Assembly (NCBI GenBank): GCA_900539675.1
Contig: UQDJ01000046.1
Location: forward strand, 1-12,430
Length of the DNA: 12,430 nucleotides
Source: an uncultured Coriobacteriaceae bacterium
Lineage (GTDB): Bacteria > Actinomycetota > Coriobacteriia > Coriobacteriales > Eggerthellaceae
Reading direction: 5' to 3'
A program made the translations under genes and the position numbers. Position 1 is the first letter of the stretch. Every line of letters starts with the position of its first letter. The notes beneath the pieces were generated by a model, which saw only the letters and a list, made by a program, of their open reading frames with translations, had not been told where the DNA came from and made no database searches. This document shows positions 1 to 8,664 of this stretch, piece after piece.

Positions 1-1152
1 AATAGGCTTTTCCTCGCCGAACGCTGCCAACGCCTTTAACGTGGCGTCTACGTTGGTTGCCTTGGAATCGTTATAGCAATAGATACCCGCAATAGTGCCG
101 CAGGGCTCAATGCGGTGTTCCAGCGGCTCAAACGTGGTGAGGCCCTTGCGTATTCCCTCATCATCGCAGCCCAACGCAACAGCTGCTGCGGCGGAGGCCA
201 GTGCGTTGGAAGCATTATGTTCGCCTTTAATCAACAGATCCGACGCAGCCACCAATACATGATGTACGCCCCTGAAATCCACGCAGAGTTTCTCCTGTGC
301 ATCAAGGTAGCAGGCATTATCGGCGCCGCAAGCCTGGATCATATTGCCGGAAAGTCCATCGCCGGTACCCATTGGAATGTAATCAAAGGTGCGTGATTTA
401 CAAGCACGAAGTTCGCGCACAAACGAACGCACCACATCATTGGTAGCATCCATTACCACCACGTCGCCGGCACCACAGTTGGCATAAATCTTGCGCTTCG
501 CTTGAGCATATGCCTCAAATGAGCCATGCCATGCCAAATGATCAGGCGTGATATTGAGCATAACGGCAACTTCGGGCTTAAAGCGTACGGTGCTTGCCAA
601 CTGGTAGGACGAAACTTCGGCCACGTACACATCAGTATCACCACGAAGCACATGCTCCAAGCACGTGTCACCAATGTTGCCTACAGCGCGTGCCACGATG
701 CCGCAGGTTTGCAAGATATGAGCAATAAGCGATGTGGTTGTGGTTTTACCGTTGGTGCCAGTAATAGCTACCCATTTCGATGTGGCGCAGCTTTCACGCC
801 ATGCAAATTCCACTTCGCTGATAACTTCAGCGCTGTGAGCCTTCGCATTCTTATAGAACGTAGAATGCTCCGAAATACCAGGGCTTGCGATGCACAGATC
901 GTATTCGCCCTGTACATCCTCCGAATCGAATACCACCCTAACCTGTCCAGGAAGGCCGTCAGCAAAAGCACGAGCCTCATCATTAGAGGCGCCACCATAC
1001 ACCGTCAACGACTTGACACGCGAGTCTAAAACGCTTGCGCAAAACGTTGCGGCAGCCTTGCCCGACTTACCTAGTCCCAACACCAAAACACGACCGAGCG
1101 ATACGGGCGCGTAATGTTTAGTGGTATCCAATACAGTATTCAGATCAGCCAT
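1..1152 (-). CDS. murD: UDP-N-acetylmuramoyl-L-alanine--D-glutamate ligase (partial, C-terminus outside window)
   Basis: MurD adds D-glutamate to UDP-MurNAc-L-Ala with ATP in the cytoplasm, the second amino-acid step of peptidoglycan precursor synthesis. I translated the frame by hand from the ATG at 1150-1152; it stays open for 384 codons to the window edge. An N-terminal nucleotide-fold motif LGLGKSGKAA lies near residues 25-34. The Mur ligase P-loop TGTNGKTTTT is at about 131-140, NITPDHLAWH at about 200-209, GEHNASN at about 310-316, EHRIEP at 345-350 and YNDSKATN at 360-367. These are the central ATPase and early C-terminal domain signatures of MurD. Family members are about 450-480 residues, so roughly 70-100 residues are missing. 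The start lies 6 bases after the mraY stop, which fits translation in the same operon. No frameshift or missing motif is visible. Confidence 0.95.
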   Translation of the reverse strand, partial: MADLNTVLDTTKHYAPVSLGRVLVLGLGKSGKAAATFCASVLDSRVKSLTVYGGASNDEARAFADGLPGQVRVVFDSEDVQGEYDLCIASPGISEHSTFYKNAKAHSAEVISEVEFAWRESCATSKWVAITGTNGKTTTTSLIAHILQTCGIVARAVGNIGDTCLEHVLRGDTDVYVAEVSSYQLASTVRFKPEVAVMLNITPDHLAWHGSFEAYAQAKRKIYANCGAGDVVVMDATNDVVRSFVRELRACKSRTFDYIPMGTGDGLSGNMIQACGADNACYLDAQEKLCVDFRGVHHVLVAASDLLIKGEHNASNALASAAAAVALGCDDEGIRKGLTTFEPLEHRIEPCGTIAGIYCYNDSKATNVDATLKALAAFGEEKPI

Positions 1153-1158
1153 GAGAAA

Positions 1159-2208
1159 CTACCCCATCAACGAAGCGGCGAAATATAAAACGAAACCGAT
1201 ACTGGCCAATGCCGCCGAAACAATCCAAAAACGTATAACAACCTTAACTTCACTCCAGCCCTTCTTTTCGAAGTGGTGGTGCAAAGGAGCCATCAAAAAT
1301 AAACGCTTGTGCGTACGCTTGTAGTAGAGCACCTGGATCATTACCGAAAGTGCCTCCACCACAAACAGGCCGCCAATAATCAGCGAGAGCACTTCCACCT
1401 TAGCAATAATTGCTAAGCACCCCAGTGCCGTACCTAAGGCAAGAGAGCCCGTATCGCCCATAAAAATATCTGCCGGATACGAGTTGAACCACAAAAAACC
1501 AATACAGCAACCAGCCAAAGCTGCCGCGATAATAGCACCATCCAACAGGCCAGCACGAAAAGCGATAGCGGCCATAACCACCATAACCACCATGATGGTG
1601 CCAGCCAGCAATCCATCCAGACCATCGGTCAAATTGGTGGCATTGCTAAGGCCAGCCAACAGGATATCAGCGAAAATGACATACAGCCATGGAATGGTGA
1701 AATTACCCCCTGCCGGTACAGCAATAGGAAGTTCGGTGGTAAGCACGCCCAAATCCAACGTGCACACAAAAGGAATTTCGATTGTCGGCTGAATACCCAG
1801 CCAATTTACCGCAGCTAAAACAAACGCGGTCGCAATGAGAAACTGACCAATAAGCTTTGCCTTAGGCGTCAAACCCAAAGAACGTTCGTGAATAACCTTC
1901 GATGCGTCATCAAACAAGCCCAACGCGCCCGTAGCCAAAACCGCCGCCATAACCAGCCATGTTTCAGGTGCCGGTTCGGCCAGAATTGCAACCACGATAG
2001 TGGCAGCAATCAACATAATGACGCCGCCCATCGTTGGCGTGCCCTGCTTTACCAAATGACTTTCAGGGCCATCAGCACGTACCTGCTGTCCAATCAGATG
2101 CGAGCGCAAAAAACGAATGAAGGCAGGCATGATAGCCATTGTCAAAATACAGCCCACAAAGACCGCAAGAAACACCACGAACGTCGGATACTGGAAAAAA
2201 GAAACCAT
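1159..2208 (-). CDS. mraY: Phospho-N-acetylmuramoyl-pentapeptide-transferase (MraY)
   Basis: MraY is the integral membrane enzyme that transfers phospho-MurNAc-pentapeptide from UDP to undecaprenyl phosphate, making lipid I. The 349-residue protein is of normal length and is almost entirely hydrophobic segments, consistent with about ten membrane helices. Visible signatures are GTPTMGG at 56-62, the aspartate pair D100-D101 in LFDDASKV, NLTDGLDGL at 192-200, FMGDTGSL at 249-256 and the histidine-rich loop PLHHHFEKKGWSE at 308-320. These are the Mg2+ and substrate-binding loops of the family. The ATG at 2206-2208 is 2 bases past the murF stop. An AAGGGG lies about 11 bases upstream inside the murF end, so translation is probably coupled to murF. 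Confidence 0.97.
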   Translation of the reverse strand: MVSFFQYPTFVVFLAVFVGCILTMAIMPAFIRFLRSHLIGQQVRADGPESHLVKQGTPTMGGVIMLIAATIVVAILAEPAPETWLVMAAVLATGALGLFDDASKVIHERSLGLTPKAKLIGQFLIATAFVLAAVNWLGIQPTIEIPFVCTLDLGVLTTELPIAVPAGGNFTIPWLYVIFADILLAGLSNATNLTDGLDGLLAGTIMVVMVVMAAIAFRAGLLDGAIIAAALAGCCIGFLWFNSYPADIFMGDTGSLALGTALGCLAIIAKVEVLSLIIGGLFVVEALSVMIQVLYYKRTHKRLFLMAPLHHHFEKKGWSEVKVVIRFWIVSAALASIGFVLYFAASLMG

Positions 2209-2210
2209 AG

Positions 2211-3689
2211 TTAGTTCAACAACCCCTTGGCTACTTGGTCAAGTTCCATAGAATGCGAAGCTTTCACGAGCACCGCATCGCCGGAAACCACGTGTTCTTT
2301 CACAAAAGCAAGCGCATCTTCTTTGGTGCGCATTTGCACTATTTTATCTTCTGGAAAGCCTGCCTGCTTGGCTCCTTGAGCAATATGAACAGCTAATTCA
2401 CCAACACAGACAAGCCAATCAAGCGAAGAAGCTGCCGCATACGCACCCACTTCCTCATGCATAGCAGGCGCAAAACTACCCAGTTCGCCCATGTCGCCCA
2501 ATACCGCAAAGCGCTTCCCTGGCACCTCAAGAGCAGCAAATAAATTGAGCGATGCGCGCATGGAATCGGGATTGGCATTGTAAGCATCGTTGATAACGGT
2601 GTAGCCACCTGGCGCCCTCGTTACTTCCAGCCGAGCGCTTTCAGGCTTTGATAATTGCAGCGCTTCAGCAATACGCACCAGCGGAATGTTGGCCATACGA
2701 CCCACTGCCGCTGCAGCGCAGGCATTCGACACGTTATGTAAGCCGCGCAAAGCAAGCGTGACTTGCACCTGTTCTTCTACCTGTTCCAAAAAACCCTTGC
2801 AGCACAGCATAAACGTTGGATATCCCTCTTCATCAAGAGTGATATCTTCTGCCCAAACCACCCGTTGCGCATCAACAGCTACTTGGCAGCCGGCATCTTG
2901 TAAGCCATAGTTGCCCGATCCGTCATAGCATACCGGTACCACACCGCGCCGAGAACCCTCGGCGCTTTGCCAAACAAAATCGGTCTTATCATCGGCACCG
3001 TTCAAAAAGGCTACGCCACTATCGGGAATTCCCGCAATAAGTTCAGCCTTTGCACGTGCGATATTGTCGCGGCTGCCCAACAGCTCAATGTGGCTTTCAC
3101 CGATGTTGGTAATCACACCCCAGTCAGGCTTTACAAAGGTGCACAGATGAGCAATTTGGCCTGCGCCGCGCATCCCCATTTCCACAACAACCATTTCTGT
3201 GTCGGGATTGGCATTCAGCAGCGTTCTGGGCACACCAAGTTCGTTGTTCTGATTTGCCTTTGTCGCCACTGTTTTATAGGTGGAAGACAAAACGTCGCGC
3301 ACCAAATTTTTAGTAGTGGTTTTGCCCGTAGAGCCCGTAAGGCCAATGACGCGCGCTGTCAGACATCCACGCCATCCTTTCGCTAAATCAGTAAAGGCCT
3401 GATGGGTGTCAGGAACTTGCAGCAAAAGCGCATTGTGGTTATGAGCGCTTCTCAACATAGTTTCGTCGGGATCACGTGAGATGAGGGCTGCCACGGCGCC
3501 CGCCTCAAACGAGGGCACCACAAATGAATGCCCATCTACACGTTCGCCGGGCAGTGCAACATACACAAACCCGGCTTCAACTTCGCGAGAATCCCACGAA
3601 ATGCCGCATGCTATACGCGATGCGTTGCGAGGATCCCCTATAATTTCAGCGCCTGTGAAGGTCGCGATTTGTTCAAGACTAAGCAGCAT
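2211..3689 (-). CDS. murF: UDP-N-acetylmuramoyl-tripeptide--D-alanyl-D-alanine ligase (MurF)
   Basis: MurF joins D-Ala-D-Ala to the UDP-MurNAc-tripeptide using ATP, completing the cytoplasmic pentapeptide precursor. The frame is open further upstream to a TTG at 3797, but that extension lies inside murE and does not look like a MurF N-terminus. The ATG at 3687-3689, beginning MLLSLEQIATFTGAE, gives 492 residues, close to family length. The P-loop GSTGKTTTK is at about 119-127, NQNNELGVP at about 147-154, ALRGLHNVSNACAA at about 313-326, NDAYNANPDSM at about 367-377 and GDMGELG at about 398-404. The C-terminal VKASHSMELD (about 475-484) replaces the VKGSR form seen in many homologues. Start and murE stop are separated by 4 bases; the ribosome site is weak, suggesting coupling to murE. 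Confidence 0.95.
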   Translation of the reverse strand: MLLSLEQIATFTGAEIIGDPRNASRIACGISWDSREVEAGFVYVALPGERVDGHSFVVPSFEAGAVAALISRDPDETMLRSAHNHNALLLQVPDTHQAFTDLAKGWRGCLTARVIGLTGSTGKTTTKNLVRDVLSSTYKTVATKANQNNELGVPRTLLNANPDTEMVVVEMGMRGAGQIAHLCTFVKPDWGVITNIGESHIELLGSRDNIARAKAELIAGIPDSGVAFLNGADDKTDFVWQSAEGSRRGVVPVCYDGSGNYGLQDAGCQVAVDAQRVVWAEDITLDEEGYPTFMLCCKGFLEQVEEQVQVTLALRGLHNVSNACAAAAVGRMANIPLVRIAEALQLSKPESARLEVTRAPGGYTVINDAYNANPDSMRASLNLFAALEVPGKRFAVLGDMGELGSFAPAMHEEVGAYAAASSLDWLVCVGELAVHIAQGAKQAGFPEDKIVQMRTKEDALAFVKEHVVSGDAVLVKASHSMELDQVAKGLLN

Positions 3690-3693
3690 AAAA

Positions 3694-5178
3694 CTATCCG
3701 AACACCTTCTCCAGTTCTTCTGCCGCCACTTCGCGATCATCAAAATGATGCTTTTCAGTACCGATGATCTGGTAGTCTTCGTGACCCTTGCCAGCAATCA
3801 GAATGGCATCGCCCGGATGTGCCAGCTCAATGGCACGATGAATAGCTTGGCGCCTATCTGGTACCACCTCGAAACGATGCTGATCATCTTTCATGCCCGC
3901 CACAATGTCATCGATAATAGCATTGGGATCTTCCGTGCGAGGATTGTCGGAGGTAACGATCGCATAATCGGCTGCTAGCGCTGCTCGGCCCATAATGGGG
4001 CGCTTGCCTGCGTCACGGTCGCCGCCGCAGCCGAATACCACAATGGTACGAGCCTGTGTCTCCAAAGCAGACACCGAAGAAATAGCCTTACTCAGCGCAT
4101 CGGGGGTATGAGCGTAGTCAACATAGACCGAAACGCCGCCATCATGTTCGGTATTCACGCGCTGCAAGCGACCCGGGACAGCCGGAGCATCCTTGAGCGC
4201 ATTGATAATAGCCCCTGCCGGATAGCCCAGCTGCAGACCAATGCCGAATGCGGTCATAACATTTTCAACATTAAAACGACCTACCAATGGATACGTCACT
4301 TCACAGCGCATGCCGCGCACCGATAGCACCACATCGGTTTTGGTGGCACTGTAGTTTATTTCAATGGGGTGAATTTGAGCAGCCTTAGTAAAGCCCGTTG
4401 TAACAATGCTGTCTTCGTTGGCAGAGGTACGCTTGAGCAGCTCTTCGCCCCAAGGGCTATCAATATTGATAACGCGCTTTGCCGGATAATTCTTAGAGAA
4501 CAGGCGAGCCTTTGCTTCAAAATAAGACTCAAAGGTCTTGTGGTAGTCCAAGTGATCCTGTGTCAAATTCGTAAAGGCAGTCACTTCAAACTTGGTTGCC
4601 CAGGTGCGGTTTAAAGCCAATGCGTGAGAGCTTACCTCCATGGCAACCACACTGCAGCCTTCATCGCGCATTTCCGCAAACAGCTTTTGCATATCGGGAG
4701 ACTCAGGCGTGGTGTGCGCAGAAGGATAATGCTTGCCCGCCATTTCAATGCCCACGGTACCAATCAAACCGGTACGGTTACCCAGCACCTGGGCAATATG
4801 ATTGACTAGATACGTGGTAGTCGTCTTGCCATTGGTGCCTGTAATCCCCACCAGCTGCAAGCTTTCAGAGGGGTTGTCGTAAAATCGTGCGGCAAGGCGC
4901 GCCATAGCTTTGCGCGAATCCTTCACCACCACTTCGGTAACATCTTCAGCATTCGCCAGATACAGCGGACGCTCAACAATTAATACGCGTGCGCCACGAT
5001 CAATGGCGTCCTGCGCGAATGAATGACCATCGACTTTCAAACCCACAATACAGCAGAAGGCATCGCCCGGCTGTACCGCGTCACTGCGATAGGCAATACC
5101 CGAAACGGGTTCTTCAGAACTACCGATGATCGTGCAATCAATTCCTGCGAACAGTTCACCACATGTTTTATTCGTCAT
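3694..5178 (-). CDS. murE: UDP-N-acetylmuramoyl-L-alanyl-D-glutamate ligase adding the third residue (MurE, probably meso-diaminopimelate type)
   Basis: MurE adds the third stem-peptide amino acid to UDP-MurNAc-L-Ala-D-Glu. I choose the ATG at 5176-5178 (MTNKTCGELFAG, 494 residues) over the TTG 36 bases upstream, because a GAGG lies about 7 bases before it and the longer version would overlap the PBP gene. Motifs: P-loop GITGTNGKTTTT at about 111-122, HTTPESPD at about 155-162, NLTQDHLDYH at about 204-213, and the lysine expected to be carbamylated in YFEAKARLF at about residue 223. GRFNVENVMTA follows near 300, then YAHTPDAL near 356, GCGGDRDAGKRP near 384 and GKGHEDYQ near 463. The DNPR motif at about 411-414 is the form known from meso-diaminopimelate-adding enzymes, so an mDAP peptidoglycan is inferred. 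The gene starts 7 bases after the PBP stop. Confidence 0.96.
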   Translation of the reverse strand: MTNKTCGELFAGIDCTIIGSSEEPVSGIAYRSDAVQPGDAFCCIVGLKVDGHSFAQDAIDRGARVLIVERPLYLANAEDVTEVVVKDSRKAMARLAARFYDNPSESLQLVGITGTNGKTTTTYLVNHIAQVLGNRTGLIGTVGIEMAGKHYPSAHTTPESPDMQKLFAEMRDEGCSVVAMEVSSHALALNRTWATKFEVTAFTNLTQDHLDYHKTFESYFEAKARLFSKNYPAKRVINIDSPWGEELLKRTSANEDSIVTTGFTKAAQIHPIEINYSATKTDVVLSVRGMRCEVTYPLVGRFNVENVMTAFGIGLQLGYPAGAIINALKDAPAVPGRLQRVNTEHDGGVSVYVDYAHTPDALSKAISSVSALETQARTIVVFGCGGDRDAGKRPIMGRAALAADYAIVTSDNPRTEDPNAIIDDIVAGMKDDQHRFEVVPDRRQAIHRAIELAHPGDAILIAGKGHEDYQIIGTEKHHFDDREVAAEELEKVFG

Positions 5179-5185
5179 GGAAACC

Positions 5186-7141
5186 TCAATTCTGAGTGAT
5201 GTTGTAGCGATCAATCGTAAAGGTCATTATATCCCGAAACGCCTCGACGGTTTGCCTCTCCCCAGGAACATCGTAAGCGCCGACGAAACACACTAAGTTG
5301 GTTGACGAGTCGGGCAAATAACCAATAAATGACAGGTTGTAGACGCCCTTCTTGTAGCCACCCTTATCGGAGGCAATTTCTGCAGTGCCGGTCTTGCCTA
5401 CCACGCGATAGCCATCAATCCGTGCATCGGTGCCGGTACCGCGCTCAACTGTGGCCTCCATCATCGTCTCCAAATCATCAATAGCTCGCTGATTATCAGT
5501 GATCTGCTGGGTAGGGTAGGTGCGACGTTCGCTTTCTGTCGGTACATCCAACAGAAAATGCGGCGTGGTTTCTACGCCATTGTTGGCAAGTGCGCTGTAA
5601 AACCGCACCATTTCAATAGGCGTTGTCAGAAGACCCTGACCAAAGCTGATGTTATAGCCCTGCACTTCGGACCATTGGTCGCGCGGCGCTACCGTACCCT
5701 GCGCTTCGCCAGGATAGTCCACGCCGGTCAAATCGGTTAAGTGGTAGCGCTGAATAGCGTCATAGAGATTCTCGAACCCAAGCTGCTTTGCAATCAAAGA
5801 CACGCCCACGTTCGACGAATCGGCAATAATTTTCGTGGCATCCATATCTTCATCACCACGCGGGTGGGAGTCGGTAATGGTGTAGTCATCAACTTTGAGT
5901 GCAGCCGGACAGTGATACATCGTAGTGGGACTAACAATACCCGCCTCCAGCGCCGCCAACATCGTTACGGCCTTTTCGGTAGAACCTGGCTCATATGCCT
6001 TCGATATACACGAAAGATTTGTAGCACCCTCTTCAATCTTGGACAGATCGGTGATGTCGAAGGTGGGTGAAGAGGCGCTGGCATAGATTTCACCTGTCGC
6101 AGAATCTATCACCATGGCCGACCCACCTGAGCCTTGCACTTCTTTGACGCGCAGCTCAAGGGCCTCTTCCAACTTCTGCTGAACGTCAATATCGATAGAA
6201 AGCACAATGTCTTTGCCGTTTTCGACTTCGCTGGTTACCTTTTCCGTGCCAGGAACCGGTACGCCTTCCTTGCTGTATTCAGTGGTCTTTTGACCCTTCT
6301 TGCCACCCAAGATGTCATCGTAATACAGCTCTAAGCCAGTAATGGCCTTACCCTCGGAATTCAGCACGCCGATAATCTGGCTTGCAGCAGCGCCACAAGG
6401 ATAGACTCGCTTGGAAGTCTTTTCGAAATCGACCCCTTCGATGCCCAAATCTTTGATTCTGTTCATGGCATCTTCGTCTGCGCCCTTAAACAGATATTCG
6501 AAATTGGTATCAGAAAGAATTTTCTTTTTGTAGTCGTCCTCTTCGCCACCAAAGGCATTCACCAAAGCCTGAGTAAGCTTTTCAACGTCACCGCCATCGA
6601 TCATATGCGGATGACAAAACACGTTATAAGCATCCACCGTAGTCGCCAAAATGGTGCCATTGCGATCATAGATAGTGCCGCGACGAGGCTGAATTTCTAT
6701 CGTCTGTTCGCGCGACGTACCGCGATCTTGGATATTTTGCGCGTCGATAACCTGCAGCCAGATCAACCGACCAATCAAAATAGCTGCAAACGCCAAGCCA
6801 ATGACCAGCAACACGCCCAGGCGGCCATTGAAAACCGATGAGTCCATTTCAGAGACGCCACTTCGTCTGCCGCCGGAGCCACCACGACCCGATCCGCCAG
6901 AGCCACCACGACCCAATCCGCCAGAGCCGCCACGGCCCGATCTGCCGGAAGCGTCCGATGTACGAGACGATCCACCAAAGGAAGCGTGCCGCGAACCACC
7001 AACTGCACCATGACTGCGGGTGCGTTCACGATCATAGGAATTGCTATGGGTATTCCTGCCCTGTGTACCAGGACGTACTGAGGGCGTGCGGGTGCTATCT
7101 CGCTCGGAAGCGGGACGCCTTGATGAGTGACGATCACTCAT
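5186..7141 (-). CDS. ftsI: Class B penicillin-binding protein, FtsI/PBP2B-like division transpeptidase with a Gly/Ser/Arg-rich N-terminal tail
   Basis: This is a septal peptidoglycan transpeptidase, judged from its class and its place after ftsL and before murE. Of 651 residues, about 1-107 form a cytoplasmic tail rich in Ser, Arg and Gly. One membrane helix spans about 109-131 (LGVLLVIGLAFAAILIGRLI). The class B N-terminal motif RRGTIYDRNG is at 153-162. The transpeptidase domain carries SxxK as STEK at 387-390 (active serine 387), SSN at 442-444 and KTGTA at 583-587. FGQGLLTTPIEM (500-511) is also typical. The protein ends shortly after the catalytic domain, and no PASTA repeat is visible. 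The ATG at 7139-7141 has AAGGA about 9 bases upstream and follows the ftsL-like stop by 6 bases. A start at Met99 would remove the tail but has less support. Confidence 0.94.
   Translation of the reverse strand: MSDRHSSRRPASERDSTRTPSVRPGTQGRNTHSNSYDRERTRSHGAVGGSRHASFGGSSRTSDASGRSGRGGSGGLGRGGSGGSGRGGSGGRRSGVSEMDSSVFNGRLGVLLVIGLAFAAILIGRLIWLQVIDAQNIQDRGTSREQTIEIQPRRGTIYDRNGTILATTVDAYNVFCHPHMIDGGDVEKLTQALVNAFGGEEDDYKKKILSDTNFEYLFKGADEDAMNRIKDLGIEGVDFEKTSKRVYPCGAAASQIIGVLNSEGKAITGLELYYDDILGGKKGQKTTEYSKEGVPVPGTEKVTSEVENGKDIVLSIDIDVQQKLEEALELRVKEVQGSGGSAMVIDSATGEIYASASSPTFDITDLSKIEEGATNLSCISKAYEPGSTEKAVTMLAALEAGIVSPTTMYHCPAALKVDDYTITDSHPRGDEDMDATKIIADSSNVGVSLIAKQLGFENLYDAIQRYHLTDLTGVDYPGEAQGTVAPRDQWSEVQGYNISFGQGLLTTPIEMVRFYSALANNGVETTPHFLLDVPTESERRTYPTQQITDNQRAIDDLETMMEATVERGTGTDARIDGYRVVGKTGTAEIASDKGGYKKGVYNLSFIGYLPDSSTNLVCFVGAYDVPGERQTVEAFRDIMTFTIDRYNITQN
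6879..6950 (-). repeat. Three in-frame 24-bp tandem repeats encoding a GRGGSGG octapeptide
   Basis: Three adjacent 24-bp units start at 6879, 6903 and 6927. The first two differ at one base and the third is more diverged. They lie in frame within the PBP gene and encode three copies of a Ser/Leu-Gly-Arg-Gly-Gly-Ser-Gly-Gly octapeptide, at about residues 66-91 of the disordered tail. The unit length is a multiple of three, so copy-number change would alter tail length without breaking the frame. Confidence 0.9.
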
Positions 7142-7147
7142 AAGAAA

Positions 7148-7624
7148 CTATCCTTGGGACGTAATACGGGAAACGCTTCCCGCAAAGGACAAATGACCAG
7201 CAGAATCGATAGCCACCGGATCAACCGGCAACGTCATAATTTCGGTTGCCACGCCGGGAACCATTTTCAACTTTTCTTCAGCCTGAGCCCGAATGTTAGT
7301 AGGACTTGAAAGCAAGCTTTCCTGAACCGCTAGCGATTCGCCGGTGGTGCGAGCATCGGCAATCTGAGCGCGCAAATCACTGGCCTGCGAAGCCGTGCTA
7401 TACGCAGCAGATGCCAAGCCAACGCGGATAAATCCAATCACCAGCAAAGCAATTAAGCAAGAAATTAGAACTTTGATAGCCAGAACGGCCACATCGGATA
7501 AAACCGGGTTAGAAACATGCTTGCGACCAGGAACAACACGAACAGAGGGAGCAGGAGTAGTGGCGGGCTTGCGGTAAGGCTCGGCTACTGCGTGATCGTA
7601 ACGATATGCAGGTACGCCTGCCAT
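7148..7624 (-). CDS. ftsL: FtsL/DivIC-like septum formation protein (single-pass, coiled coil)
   Basis: The 158-residue protein has no strongly conserved sequence, which is usual for FtsL, so the call rests on architecture and position. A proline- and basic-rich cytoplasmic tail covers about 1-43. One membrane segment runs about 45-68 (VAVLAIKVLISCLIALLVIGF). A heptad-like helical stretch covers about 75-105 (STASQASDLRAQIADARTTGE). Then SSPTNIRAQAEEKLKMV (106-122) matches the periplasmic-side pattern common in FtsL and DivIC. It lies exactly where ftsL sits in dcw clusters, between rsmH and the class B PBP. In known systems FtsL pairs with FtsB/DivIC and FtsQ/DivIB and activates FtsWI. The ATG at 7622-7624 has a very strong ribosome site GGGAGGTGA at 7629-7637. 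Another small membrane protein of this region cannot be excluded. Confidence 0.8.
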   Translation of the reverse strand: MAGVPAYRYDHAVAEPYRKPATTPAPSVRVVPGRKHVSNPVLSDVAVLAIKVLISCLIALLVIGFIRVGLASAAYSTASQASDLRAQIADARTTGESLAVQESLLSSPTNIRAQAEEKLKMVPGVATEIMTLPVDPVAIDSAGHLSFAGSVSRITSQG

Positions 7625-7678
7625 CTGCTCACCTCCCTGCCATGTTTCATCTATATATGGAGCATGCTCAATAATTCG
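7625..7678 (-). other. 54-bp rsmH-ftsL spacer with a perfect 10-bp palindrome
   Basis: This is the longest gap inside the dcw run. It contains the palindrome GAGCATGCTC at 7660-7669 and, next to the ftsL-like gene, the strong ribosome binding site. No T-run follows the palindrome on the minus strand, so it is not an intrinsic terminator. I see no well-spaced promoter. Its role, if any, is unknown. Confidence 0.5.
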
Positions 7679-8647
7679 TTATACGTTTTCGTCAAGACGT
7701 TGGGCCACACGAAGCTTTGCACTGCGTGAACGTGGATTGCGTTCAATTTCTTCCTGTGTGGGCAGAATAGGTTTGCGCGTTAACACTTTGAGTATCGGTT
7801 TATTCCCACATACGCACACCGGCAAATCAGGCGGACAGGTGCAACCCTGCGCGAAGTGCCTAAAACAATCTTTCACGATGCGATCTTCCAGTGAGTGATA
7901 GCTGATCACTGCAATATAGCCGCCTGGTGCAAGCCATCGAATCGCCGCATCCAGACCGCGCTTCAGTACGTCAAGTTCACCATTTACTTCGATACGCAAT
8001 GCCTGAAAGGTGCGCTTGGCAGGATGACCCCCTGCTCGACGGGCGGATGCGGGAACGGCGGCTTTAATGACCTCGACCAGTTCCTCACTTTGCGTCAGAG
8101 GCTTTTGTTTACGAGCCTCCACAATAAATTCCGCAATGCGGCTTGCCCACTTCTCGTCTGAATACTGCCGGATGACCCGAGCGAGATCTACTGCGTTATA
8201 AGTGTTGATGATCTCTGCTGCGGTTAAAGTTTGATTACTCGGATCCATCCGCATATCAAGAGGGCCAGTTTCCTTAAAGGAAAAGCCACGGGCAGGTGTA
8301 TCTATCTGAACCGACGAAACACCCAGATCGAACAGAATTGCATCGATCGAAGGAACTTCTGCCGATACCAGAAGCGAATCTAAATCTCCGAAGTTTCCAG
8401 CCAGCACGTCAATTTCAGGGCGGACCTCATCGGGCAATGCCTCAAGACGTTCGCGCGCCGCCTTGCGTGCCACAGCGTCTTGGTCAATACCAATCAAATA
8501 GCCCGAAGGCCCTAAACGCTTAGCCACTTCAAGAGAATGTCCTGCACCACCTAAGGTTGCATCCACATAGGTCATCCCTCTACGGAGATGTAATGCATCC
8601 AAACACTCAGATAGCAGGACGGGAATATGCCGATATTCATTTGTCAT
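7679..8647 (-). CDS. rsmH: 16S rRNA (cytosine(1402)-N(4))-methyltransferase RsmH (MraW)
   Basis: RsmH uses S-adenosylmethionine to N4-methylate C1402 in the decoding centre of 16S rRNA. It is cytoplasmic and conserved next to mraZ. The 322 residues are of normal length. It opens with the family N-terminus YRHIPVLLSECLDAL. The SAM-binding loop VDATLGGAGHS is at 28-38, IGIDQD at 52-57, LFDLGVSSVQID at 105-116 and GPLDMRMD at 128-135. Then come RRAGGHPAKRTFQALRIEVN (203-222) and ISYHSLEDRIVK at 248-259. Near the C-terminus, CTCPPDLPVCVCGNKP carries four cysteines (269, 271, 278, 280), a feature also common in Gram-positive RsmH. The ATG at 8645-8647 starts 17 bases after the mraZ stop with only a weak GTGAG-like ribosome site. 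Confidence 0.97.
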   Translation of the reverse strand: MTNEYRHIPVLLSECLDALHLRRGMTYVDATLGGAGHSLEVAKRLGPSGYLIGIDQDAVARKAARERLEALPDEVRPEIDVLAGNFGDLDSLLVSAEVPSIDAILFDLGVSSVQIDTPARGFSFKETGPLDMRMDPSNQTLTAAEIINTYNAVDLARVIRQYSDEKWASRIAEFIVEARKQKPLTQSEELVEVIKAAVPASARRAGGHPAKRTFQALRIEVNGELDVLKRGLDAAIRWLAPGGYIAVISYHSLEDRIVKDCFRHFAQGCTCPPDLPVCVCGNKPILKVLTRKPILPTQEEIERNPRSRSAKLRVAQRLDENV

Positions 8648-8664
8648 TGCTCACGCGCCAATTA

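Noticed and set aside
526..1029. Long plus-strand frame opposite murD, and similar frames opposite the other genes
   Set aside because: They mirror codon structure of well-supported minus-strand genes and have no ribosome sites or domains of their own.
3690..3797. Upstream extension of murF to a TTG inside murE
   Set aside because: It overlaps murE by over 100 bases and adds residues not typical of MurF; the ATG at 3689 fits family length.
5179..5214. Upstream extension of murE to a TTG at 5214
   Set aside because: It overlaps the PBP gene, and the ATG at 5178 has a GAGG site at good spacing.
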